Assembly: GCA_913064755.1 (NCBI GenBank)
Contig: CAJYBQ010000282.1
Coordinates: 1 to 5,304 of the forward strand
Reading direction: 5' to 3'
Source of the DNA: an uncultured Alphaproteobacteria bacterium
GTDB lineage: Bacteria; Pseudomonadota; Alphaproteobacteria; Minwuiales; Minwuiaceae
DNA: 5,304 nt
Every line of letters starts with the position of its first letter. The first letter of the stretch is position 1. Shown piece by piece: positions 1-5,304 of the stretch. The translations under genes and the position numbers were made by a program. Under the pieces are notes generated by a model that was not told the origin of the DNA, made no database searches, and saw only the letters and a program-made list of their open reading frames with translations.

Positions 1-269
1 ACGCCCTGCGCAGCTGGCGCGTTCCCGCCGCGCCGGGGGACCCCACCGCGGCCCAGCCCCCCCCCCGGCACGGCGCACGGGGCAACCAGGTCCAGCATCG
101 CCGCCGTGCCGTGGCCTTCCGCTGGACCGGCGACGACGCCCGCTTTGCCCGTCGCAAGGGCCAGATGTCGCCGCCGTTCCCCGATGTCGGGCTGTCCCCC
201 GGTGACCGGATGGACTGCCCCACGTTCCCCGTCGTCTGGCCTGCCGCCGAAAGCACGATCCCGGCATGA
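1..269 (+). CDS. PhyH-like 2-oxoglutarate/Fe(II) dioxygenase, C-terminal part (5' end outside window)
   Basis: The frame is open from the left edge (first full codon at 3) to TGA at 267-269, giving the last 88 residues. Seen: an HGARGN motif with its His at fragment residue 23, then RRRAVAFRWTGDDARF and, near the end, GLSPGD...FPVVWP. This order (second iron-binding His, then the Arg-rich strand that binds 2-oxoglutarate, then W-x-GDD-x-R/V and a terminal FPVVW) is typical of bacterial phytanoyl-CoA dioxygenase family proteins. These are cytoplasmic enzymes that hydroxylate small molecules using Fe(II), O2 and 2-oxoglutarate; the substrate cannot be told here. The HxD half of the iron site lies outside the window. 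The residues just before the His (QPPPR, from a ten-C run at 57-66) replace the usual hydrophobic stretch, so the first ~70 bases may be damaged or poorly read. The stop overlaps the tenA start as ATGA, suggesting translational coupling. Confidence 0.75.
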   Translation, partial: ALRSWRVPAAPGDPTAAQPPPRHGARGNQVQHRRRAVAFRWTGDDARFARRKGQMSPPFPDVGLSPGDRMDCPTFPVVWPAAESTIPA

Positions 270-934
270 GCGGCCTGTTTGCACGCCTGAAGGCGGACAC
301 GGCGGCCGACTGGCAGGCCTATACGCATCATCCCTTCGTCAACGGACTGGGGGATGGCACGCTGGCCGAGGGCGCGTTTCGCCATTACCTGGTGCAGGAC
401 TACCTGTTCCTGATCCAGTTCGCGCGGGCCTATGCGCTGGCGGTCTACAAGTCGGACAACCTGGCCGACATGCAATCCGCCGCCGAGACCATGAACGGCA
501 TCCTGAATACCGAGATGCAGCTGCATGTCGGCTATTGCGCCGGCTACGGCATCAGTGCCGCGGAAATGGAACAGGCCCCGGAAGCGCCCGAATGCACCGC
601 CTATACCCGCTTCGTGCTGGAGGCGGGCATGGCAGGCGATGTCCTGGACCTGCACGTCGCCCTGTCACCCTGTGTCATCGGCTACGGCGAGATCGGTGCC
701 CGGCTGGCGGCAGACCCGGCGACGAAGCGGCAGGACAATCCGTTCCTCAGCTGGATCGAGATGTATTCGGGGGACGACTACATGGCGGTCATGGCCGGTG
801 CCACGCAGCGGCTTGACCGGCTGGGGGCGGAGCGCCTGACCGAGGCCCGTTATGCCCGCCTGGCCCGCCTGTTCGCCACGGCAACGCGGCTGGAAGCTGA
901 TTTCTGGTCCATGGGCCTGCGTGCCACGGGCTGA
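266..934 (+). CDS. tenA: TenA family aminopyrimidine aminohydrolase / thiaminase II
   Basis: The 222-residue product has the usual TenA length and lies in the cytoplasm. The family hydrolyses aminomethyl-HMP (from degraded thiamine) to HMP for thiamine salvage, and some members cleave thiamine itself. By position against Bacillus TenA (from memory) the active-site set is nearly complete: Asp45 in VQDYLFL, Tyr113, nucleophilic Cys136 in LSPCVIGYGEIG, Tyr140, Tyr167 in WIEMYSGDDY, and Glu210 in RLEADFWSMG. The Cys places it in the TenA_C subgroup. One departure is Phe48, where the classical enzymes have Tyr three residues after the Asp. The start ATG overlaps the TGA of the upstream PhyH-like gene (ATGA) and has no strong Shine-Dalgarno sequence, which fits re-initiation by coupled ribosomes. 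No TPP riboswitch can be placed, because the operon's 5' end is outside the window. The family call is firm; the exact substrate is not. Confidence 0.92.
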   Translation: MSGLFARLKADTAADWQAYTHHPFVNGLGDGTLAEGAFRHYLVQDYLFLIQFARAYALAVYKSDNLADMQSAAETMNGILNTEMQLHVGYCAGYGISAAEMEQAPEAPECTAYTRFVLEAGMAGDVLDLHVALSPCVIGYGEIGARLAADPATKRQDNPFLSWIEMYSGDDYMAVMAGATQRLDRLGAERLTEARYARLARLFATATRLEADFWSMGLRATG

Positions 935-975
935 CGGGCAACCGGGTGCCGTCGCCCGCGCAAGGCATCCGGCAC

Positions 976-1002
976 GTGACAAGCGCACGGCACCACTGTA
1001 AT
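976..1002 (+). promoter_or_regulatory. Candidate sigma-70-type promoter for lysK
   Basis: GTGACA (976-981) resembles a -35 box and TGTAAT (997-1002) matches the -10 consensus at five of six positions. The 15-bp spacer is shorter than ideal. Transcription from here would give a leader of about 50 nt before lysK. This is motif matching only, in a 126-bp gap with no convincing tenA terminator, so read-through from tenA is also possible. Confidence 0.3.
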
Positions 1003-1012
1003 TCCCACGTTC

Positions 1013-1031
1013 CGATCCTTCGCGATCCTTC
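1013..1031 (+). repeat. Tandem 9-bp direct repeat in the lysK leader
   Basis: CGATCCTTC occurs at 1013-1021 and again at 1023-1031, a 10-bp period or about one helical turn. It lies 30 to 48 bp before the lysK start, just downstream of the candidate -10 box. It could be a protein-binding site or chance; no known regulator is recognised. Confidence 0.4.
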
Positions 1032-1060
1032 ACACCCTTCGACCAGCAAGGCCCCGAACC

Positions 1061-2638
1061 ATGTCAACGCTCAGAGAACGCGCAACCGAATCCAACGCCT
1101 GGCCCTTCCAGGAAGCGCGGAAACTGCTGCAGCGCTACGAGTCACGCCCGAATCCGAAGGGCCACATGCTGTTCGAAACCGGCTACGGCCCGTCCGGCCT
1201 GCCCCATATCGGCACCTTCGGGGAGGTGGCGCGGACCACCATGGTCCGCCGCGCCTTCGAATGCCTGTCCGACATTCCGACGCGGCTCATCGCCTTTTCC
1301 GATGACATGGACGGCTTGCGCAAGGTGCCGGGCAACATCCCCAACGGGGATGCGATGGCGGAACACCTCGGCAAGCCGCTGACCGAGGTGCCGGACCCGT
1401 TCGGCACGCACGAGAGCTTTGGCCATCACAACAATGCGCGGCTGCGGGCATTCCTCGACCAGTTCGGCTTCGACTACGAATTCCTCTCGGCCACCGAGTG
1501 CTATCGCGCGGGCGAATTCGACGAGGTCGCGACGCTGTTCCTGCAGCACCACGAGGAAGTGGTGAACGTCATCCTGCCGACACTCGGCCCGGAACGGCGC
1601 GCCACCTACAGCCCGTTCCTGCCCATCGACCCGGACACGCGCCAGGTGCTGATGGTGCCGATCCGCGAAGTGCACCCGGAACGCGGCACCATCGTCTATG
1701 AACGCGCCGACGGGAAGCTGGTGGAAACCGGTGTCACCGGCGGCCAGGTCAAGATGCAGTGGAAGGCCGACTGGGCCATGCGCTGGCGCGCGCTGGGCGT
1801 GGATTACGAGATGGCGGGCAAGGACCTGATCGATTCCGTGCGCCTGTCGGGCCGCATCTGCCGCATCCTGGGCGGCACCCCGCCGGAAGGGTTCAACTAC
1901 GAACTGTTCCTGGACGAGGAGGGCCGCAAGATCTCCAAGACCACCGGCAACGGCCTGACCATCGACGAATGGCTGACCTATGCCAGCCCGGAAAGCCGGT
2001 CGCTGTTCATGTACCAGCAGCCGCGCCGGGCCAAGCGGCTGCATTTCGACGTCATCCCCAAGACGGTCGACGAGTACCTGTCGTTCAAGACCAGGTTCCC
2101 GACGGAGGATGCGGAAAAGCAGATCCAGAACCCGGTCTGGCACATCCACGAAGGCCATCCGCCGACCGACGCCGCGCCGGTCAGCTTCGGCATGCTGCTG
2201 AACCTGGCCAGCGTCTGCAACACGGAGGACAAGGCCGTCCTCTGGGGCTTCATCACCCGCTACGCCCCGGACGCGACACCTGAAACCAACCCGATGCTGG
2301 ACAGCCTGGTCGGCTATGCCCTGAACTACTTCCGCGACTTCGTGAAGCCGAAGAAGCATTTCCGCGATCCGACGGACCAGGAACGCGCCGCGCTGCAGGA
2401 CCTGGTCGCCCGCTTCCGCGACCTGCCCGCGTCCAGCGACGCGACCGAGATCCAGAACCTGGTCTACGCGGTGGGCAAGGACAACGGCTTCGAGAACCTG
2501 CGGGACTGGTTCGGCACGCTCTACGAGGTCCTGTTCGGCCAGTCCCAGGGCCCGCGCTTCGGCAGCTTCGTCGCCCTCTACGGCCTGCCCGAAAGCATCA
2601 CGCTGATCGAGGACGCGCTGGCCCGTCCGACCGCCTGA
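1061..2638 (+). CDS. lysK: Class I lysyl-tRNA synthetase
   Basis: This cytoplasmic enzyme charges tRNA-Lys with lysine using ATP. The 525-residue length and sequence fit the class I (archaeal-type) LysRS, not the common class II LysS. Seen: a Rossmann-fold start with the HIGH-type signature GPSGLPHIGTFGEV (HIGT at residues 49-52), the FSDDMDGLRKVPGNIPN segment, DPFGTHESFGHHNNARLRAF, the VTGGQVKMQWKADWAMRW block, and the KMSKS loop as KISKT at residues 290-294, followed by TGNGLTIDEW. The C-terminal part is the helical anticodon-binding domain. AAGG at 1048-1051 lies nine bases before the ATG and supports this start. Class I LysRS is known from most archaea, spirochaetes and many alphaproteobacteria. 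The gene is separated from tenA by 126 bp and probably forms its own unit, ending at the hairpin at 2663. Base use is uniformly G/C-ending, like its neighbours. Confidence 0.97.
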   Translation: MSTLRERATESNAWPFQEARKLLQRYESRPNPKGHMLFETGYGPSGLPHIGTFGEVARTTMVRRAFECLSDIPTRLIAFSDDMDGLRKVPGNIPNGDAMAEHLGKPLTEVPDPFGTHESFGHHNNARLRAFLDQFGFDYEFLSATECYRAGEFDEVATLFLQHHEEVVNVILPTLGPERRATYSPFLPIDPDTRQVLMVPIREVHPERGTIVYERADGKLVETGVTGGQVKMQWKADWAMRWRALGVDYEMAGKDLIDSVRLSGRICRILGGTPPEGFNYELFLDEEGRKISKTTGNGLTIDEWLTYASPESRSLFMYQQPRRAKRLHFDVIPKTVDEYLSFKTRFPTEDAEKQIQNPVWHIHEGHPPTDAAPVSFGMLLNLASVCNTEDKAVLWGFITRYAPDATPETNPMLDSLVGYALNYFRDFVKPKKHFRDPTDQERAALQDLVARFRDLPASSDATEIQNLVYAVGKDNGFENLRDWFGTLYEVLFGQSQGPRFGSFVALYGLPESITLIEDALARPTA

Positions 2639-2662
2639 AACATCGGCGAAACGGCTGAACAA

Positions 2663-2698
2663 GAAAAGGGCGACACCTTCGCGGGTGCCGCCCTTTTC
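2663..2698. terminator. Bidirectional intrinsic terminator between lysK and the thiolase gene
   Basis: A perfect 10-bp stem, GAAAAGGGCG with CGCCCTTTTC, continues after one A-C mismatch into CACC/GGTG around a 6-nt loop. It starts 25 bp after the lysK stop. Because one stem arm begins with AAAA and the other ends in TTTT, either strand gives a GC stem ending in a short U run. This is the expected form between two converging genes. Confidence 0.8.
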
Positions 2699-2711
2699 CG
2701 TTGCGTCGTCG

Positions 2712-2731
2712 CAGGGGGCCGAAGCCCCCTG
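2712..2731 (-). terminator. GC-rich UUCG-loop hairpin after the thiolase stop
   Basis: CAGGGGGC (2712-2719) and GCCCCCTG (2724-2731) form a perfect 8-bp stem. Read on the minus strand, the loop is the very stable C(UUCG)G tetraloop. It begins 11 nt after the thiolase stop codon. No U run follows directly, so it probably acts as a 3' stabiliser or pause hairpin together with the terminator at 2663-2698, which thiolase transcripts meet next. Confidence 0.6.
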
Positions 2732-2742
2732 AAACAGATGTC

Positions 2743-3927
2743 TTACGCGACCTCGAACAGGCCGGCAGCACCCTGGCCGCCGCCGATGCACATGGTGCAG
2801 ACAACATACTTGGAGCCACGGCGCTTGCCCTCGATCAGGGCGTGGCCGACCATGCGGGCACCGGACATGCCGAACGGGTGACCGATGGAGATCGCGCCGC
2901 CGTTGACGTTCAGGATCTCGTTCGGAATACCCAGCTTGTCACGGGAATAGAGCACCTGCACCGCGAAAGCCTCGTTCAGCTCCCACAGGTCGATGTCGTC
3001 CATCTTCAGGCCGGTACGCTGCAGCAGCTTCGGCACGGCATAGATCGGGCCGATACCCATCTCGTCCGGTTCCAGGCCGGCAACGGCGAAGCCACGGAAG
3101 ATGCCCAGCGGCTGCAGGCCCTTCTGTTCGGCGGTCTTGGCATTCATGACCACGGCGGCGGAGGCACCATCGGACAGCTGGGACGCGTTGCCCGCCGTGA
3201 TGAAGCCGTTGTCACCGATCACCGGCTTCAGCGACGACAGGCCTTCCAGGTTGGTGTCGGCACGGTTGCCTTCGTCCTTGTCCAGGGTCACCTGGACCTC
3301 GGAGGTCTCGCCGGTCTGCTTGTCGGTGACGATCTTCGTGGTCGTCATCGGCACGATCTCGTCGTCGAACTTGCCGGCCTGCTGGCCCGCGGCGGTGCGC
3401 ATCTGCGACTGCAGGCCGTATTCGTCCTGGTACTCGCGGCTGACGCCGTAGCGGTTGGCAACGACTTCCGCCGTCTGGATCATGGAGTAGTAGATGCCGG
3501 GATGGGTCTTCTCCAGCCACTCGTCCTTGGAGCGGTAGCGGTTGGCGTGTTCGTTCTGCACCAGGCTGACCGATTCAAGGCCACCGGCAACCAGGACATC
3601 GGCCTCGTCGGCGATGATCCGCTGGCTCGCCATGGCAATGGTCTGCAGGCCGGAGGAGCAGAAGCGGTTGACCGTCGCACCCGGAACGGTGGTCGGCAGG
3701 CCGGCGCGCAGGGCGATCTGGCGGGCGATGTTGCCGCCCGTGGTGCCTTCGGGATTGGCGCAACCCATCAGCACGTCTTCGACTTCGCCACCCTCGATAC
3801 CCGCACGCTCGACGGCGTGCTTCACCACGTGACCACCCATTTCGGCGCCACCGGTATTGTTGAAAGCCCCGCGGAATGCCTTGCCGATCGGCGTCCGGGC
3901 GGTTGAAACGATGACTGCATCAGCCAT
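2743..3927 (-). CDS. Thiolase (acetyl-CoA C-acyltransferase / acetyltransferase)
   Basis: Thiolases cleave or form 3-ketoacyl-CoA by thiol exchange with CoA in the cytoplasm. The 394-residue length is normal. Seen: the MADAVIVSTARTPIGKAFRG start, the nucleophilic Cys90 in NRFCSSGLQT, NEAFAVQ at 318-324, the catalytic His350 in GHPFGMSGAR, and the acid/base Cys380 in CIGGGQGAAGLFE. All three catalytic residues are present. The HPxGMSG form is seen in degradative 3-ketoacyl-CoA thiolases, so beta-oxidation is a little more likely than acetoacetyl-CoA synthesis, but the sequence does not settle it. No hydratase/dehydrogenase partner or PHB gene lies next to it here. The start is set by AAGGGGAG (complement of 3935-3942) placed seven bases before the ATG. 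The frame runs 57 codons further upstream, but that stretch has no thiolase likeness. It ends convergently with lysK, before two hairpins. Confidence 0.95.
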   Translation of the reverse strand: MADAVIVSTARTPIGKAFRGAFNNTGGAEMGGHVVKHAVERAGIEGGEVEDVLMGCANPEGTTGGNIARQIALRAGLPTTVPGATVNRFCSSGLQTIAMASQRIIADEADVLVAGGLESVSLVQNEHANRYRSKDEWLEKTHPGIYYSMIQTAEVVANRYGVSREYQDEYGLQSQMRTAAGQQAGKFDDEIVPMTTTKIVTDKQTGETSEVQVTLDKDEGNRADTNLEGLSSLKPVIGDNGFITAGNASQLSDGASAAVVMNAKTAEQKGLQPLGIFRGFAVAGLEPDEMGIGPIYAVPKLLQRTGLKMDDIDLWELNEAFAVQVLYSRDKLGIPNEILNVNGGAISIGHPFGMSGARMVGHALIEGKRRGSKYVVCTMCIGGGQGAAGLFEVA

Positions 3928-3985
3928 GTGTGATCTCCCCTTGGTCAGTGACGGTTCATGTCGTTCAGCGCGAGTTGCTGGGCGG

Positions 3986-4014
3986 AACATAACGCGGAGC
4001 AGCCCCGGGGACAA
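3986..4014 (-). promoter_or_regulatory. Candidate promoter for the thiolase gene
   Basis: On the minus strand TTGTCC (complement of 4009-4014) and TATGTT (complement of 3986-3991) are separated by exactly 17 bp. Each matches four of six consensus bases. The implied leader is about 50 nt and ends at a strong Shine-Dalgarno sequence. The position is plausible in the divergent 243-bp gap, but the motif match is weak. I saw no comparably spaced pair facing the molybdoenzyme gene. Confidence 0.3.
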
Positions 4015-4170
4015 AAACAGATTTGCGCGGCCCCATAGAACGGGTGAATACCCCCCATTCAAGCCATCTCCTTGCGGAGGGCCTGTCGCATCGTCCAAAC
4101 TCCGCGGCCGGGGTGTGAAAATGCCCTGAATCGCAGCGGGATGCGCCGCGTGGCTGCTTGGGGAGGCGAA

Positions 4171-5304
4171 GTGAACGCACCGTCAGAACGCAAGGGCGCC
4201 GAGAGGCGCATCGCCAAGACCACCTGCTACATGTGCGCCTGCCGCTGCGGCATCGATGTGCACCTGGAGGGGGACCAGGTCCGCTATATCGGCGGCAACC
4301 GCGACCATCCGGTGAACAAGGGCGTGCTGTGTGCCAAGGGCTCCGCCGGGATCATGCAGCATTATTCCCCCGCGCGGCTGCGCAAGCCGCTGAAACGCGT
4401 CGGCAAGCGCGGCGAGAACAGGTTCGAGGAAATCGAGTGGGAGGAGGCGCTGGACATGGCGACGGCCTGGCTGGCGCGGTCGCGCGCCACCAACCCGAAA
4501 CGCCTCGCCTTCTTCACCGGGCGCGACCAGAGCCAGTCGCTGACCAGTTTCTGGGCGCAGCAGTTCGGCACCCCCAATTACGCCGCGCACGGCGGTTTCT
4601 GCTCCGTCAACATGGCTGCGGCCGGGCGGTACTCGATTGGCGGTGCATTCTGGGAGTTCGGCGAACCCGACTGGGAAAATGCGCGCTATTTTATGATGTT
4701 CGGCGTCGCTGAAGACCATGACAGCAATCCCATCAAAAAGGGATTGAGCAAGCTGAAGGGGCATGGCGGAAAGTTTGTTTCTATTAATCCCGTTCGGACC
4801 GGTTATTCGGCAATCGCCGATGAATGGCTTGGGGTGACGCCTGGCACCGACGGCCTGTTTGTTCTGGCTCTGGTCCATGAGTTGTTGCGGGCCGGCAAGG
4901 TCGATGCGGCCTGGGGTTACCTGACGGTACCGAAGAAGCATCGCGACAATGTCAGGCTGCTGGCCGCCGCGACGGAAACCCGCTATCCGACGCTGCCGGA
5001 TGTGCCGACATTCCAGGAAAGCGGTGTCGACATGGTCGGTGGCGCCTATCGCGGCATCGCGGTCCCGAAGGCCACCCCGGTGGCCATACGCCGCAGGATT
5101 GCTGATGTTTTAATGAAGATCGGCCAGGATGAAGAAATTCTGGCCCGGAAAAACGAATTCGGCTTCGTTCCCGTCACGGTACCCTATGCCGAACTGCCGG
5201 CCTTCATATCGCAGCGTACCCGGGAACATCTCCCTCCCGCGCACCCCCCAAGAGCGATCACGAAACCAGCAGCAAGCAACCCACAAACTTCACAATACCC
5301 GCAA
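4171..5304 (+). CDS. Molybdopterin oxidoreductase N-terminal part fused in frame to a TctC/Bug-like C-terminal part; no stop in window
   Basis: The frame is open for 378 codons to the right edge. Residues 1 to about 246 are a bis-MGD molybdoenzyme of the DMSO reductase family: a [4Fe-4S] motif with Cys19, Cys22, Cys26 and Cys54 (CYMCACRC ... GVLCAKG), then HGGFCSVNMAA with Cys144 as a possible Mo ligand, GVAEDHDSNP, and SINPVRTGYSAIADEW at 204-219 from the cofactor-binding fold. Such subunits usually have several hundred more residues. This one recalls SoeA-type sulfite dehydrogenases, but that is only an impression. No twin-arginine signal is seen, so it would be cytoplasmic. From about residue 247 the sequence matches a different family (see 4909-5225). 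GTG at 4171 was chosen because GGGGAGG (4160-4166) precedes it; an in-frame ATG at 4141 is the alternative. Codons ending in A/T rise from 16 of 150 (4171-4620) to 35 of 100 (4621-4920). Recombination, deletion or misassembly are all possible. Confidence 0.8.
   Translation, partial: MNAPSERKGAERRIAKTTCYMCACRCGIDVHLEGDQVRYIGGNRDHPVNKGVLCAKGSAGIMQHYSPARLRKPLKRVGKRGENRFEEIEWEEALDMATAWLARSRATNPKRLAFFTGRDQSQSLTSFWAQQFGTPNYAAHGGFCSVNMAAAGRYSIGGAFWEFGEPDWENARYFMMFGVAEDHDSNPIKKGLSKLKGHGGKFVSINPVRTGYSAIADEWLGVTPGTDGLFVLALVHELLRAGKVDAAWGYLTVPKKHRDNVRLLAAATETRYPTLPDVPTFQESGVDMVGGAYRGIAVPKATPVAIRRRIADVLMKIGQDEEILARKNEFGFVPVTVPYAELPAFISQRTREHLPPAHPPRAITKPAASNPQTSQYPQ
4909..5225 (+). pseudogene. Fragment of a tripartite tricarboxylate transporter solute-binding protein (TctC/Bug family), C-terminal third
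   Basis: Within the open frame, VRLLAAATETR (261-271), then YPTLPDVPTFQESGV, a YRGIAVPKATP segment, and a helix-rich end with RRRIADVLMKIGQDEEI and the terminal FISQRTREHL, follow the order of the C-terminal part of Bug receptors: the L-x-V/A-x-x-x-x-R strand, the LPDVPT loop, the G-x-x-x-P-x-x-TP turn, and the closing helices. Bug proteins are periplasmic binders of carboxylates for TctAB-type transporters and normally have about 300 residues after a Sec signal. Here the signal, the first domain and most of the ligand site are absent, so the piece cannot work as a receptor. No start codon or ribosome site belongs to it. Codons ending in A/T are about 29 of 100. Confidence 0.8.
5231..5304. 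other. A/C-rich right edge with no recognisable coding content
   Basis: About 58 of the 74 bases are A or C on this strand, with about 10 G and 6 T. This is unlike anything else in the window. The translated tail is rich in Pro, Ala, Gln and Ser and no longer resembles a Bug protein end, and the expected stop codon is missing. It looks like a poor-quality read end or contig edge rather than a gene feature. Confidence 0.5.

Noticed and set aside
106..816. A 236-codon plus-strand frame over the PhyH end and tenA
   Set aside because: It overlaps two better supported genes in another frame and its product is Arg/Gly/Pro-rich without motifs.
946..975. GTGCCG/CGGCAC inverted repeat after tenA as a terminator
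   Set aside because: The stem has only six pairs with an 18-nt loop and no U run, so it does not support a terminator call.
1142..2791. A 549-codon open frame on the minus strand opposite lysK
   Set aside because: It is the mirror of a G/C-ending codon pattern in lysK. Its product is a low-complexity Arg/Val/Gly/His-rich sequence with no family likeness, while the plus strand has full LysRS motifs.
2701..3906. A 401-codon open frame on the plus strand opposite the thiolase
   Set aside because: It is an antisense shadow of the thiolase, Asp/His/Gly/Leu-rich with no recognisable domain, and it runs through the terminator hairpin.
3928..4098. A longer thiolase start, 57 codons upstream
   Set aside because: The added residues do not resemble a thiolase, there is no ribosome site at that ATG, and the MADAVIVSTARTPIG start has a strong AAGGGGAG before it.
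4158..4941. Frames at 4158-4712 (plus) and 4183-4941 (minus)
   Set aside because: Both lie over the molybdoenzyme in wrong frames; the true frame carries the four-Cys cluster motif and runs to the window edge.
4171..5304. The fused frame as a new redox-coupled carboxylate sensor
   Set aside because: Neither part has a complete functional domain, there is no export signal for the Bug part, and composition shifts point to a mosaic or artefact.
1..5304. tRNA or rRNA genes, CRISPR arrays, insertion sequences, attachment sites
   Set aside because: No cloverleaf-like sequence, spaced repeats, transposase or terminal inverted repeats were seen on either strand.

Overview
The window is high-GC bacterial DNA, most likely from an alphaproteobacterium and perhaps Rhodospirillales-like. 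The clearest clue is a class I (archaeal-type) lysyl-tRNA synthetase of the alphaproteobacterial kind. The G/C-ending codons in most genes agree, as does the mix of a PhyH-like oxygenase, a TenA protein and a stand-alone thiolase. I cannot name a genus.

Layout from left to right. Positions 1-269 hold the 3' end of a phytanoyl-CoA dioxygenase (PhyH)-like gene. Its stop overlaps the start of tenA (266-934), which encodes an aminopyrimidine aminohydrolase/thiaminase II for thiamine salvage. A 126-bp gap follows, with a weak promoter candidate and a tandem 9-bp repeat. Next is lysK (1061-2638). lysK converges on a thiolase gene (complement 2743-3927), and the 104 bp between their stops carry two hairpins; one is symmetric and can serve as a terminator in both directions. 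A 243-bp divergent intergenic region (3928-4170) separates the thiolase from a molybdopterin oxidoreductase gene that starts at about 4171 and stays open to the right edge.

The right end is the unusual part. The open frame starts as a bis-MGD molybdoenzyme with a [4Fe-4S] cluster motif. Near 4906-4912 it changes, without losing frame, into the C-terminal part of a TctC/Bug-type solute-binding protein of tripartite tricarboxylate transporters. Third-position base use also shifts inside the molybdoenzyme part at about 4620, and the last ~75 bases are A/C-rich with no stop codon. The simplest reading is a mosaic or misassembled end, or a real deletion/recombination that made a gene remnant. A functional new fusion is less likely because each half is truncated and the two families normally lie on different sides of the membrane. 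The first ~70 bases are also odd (a ten-C run inside a normally conserved motif), so both edges should be read with caution.

The genes do not form one pathway. PhyH-like/tenA looks like one transcription unit, lysK is translation housekeeping, the thiolase is acyl-CoA metabolism, and the molybdoenzyme is respiratory or redox metabolism.
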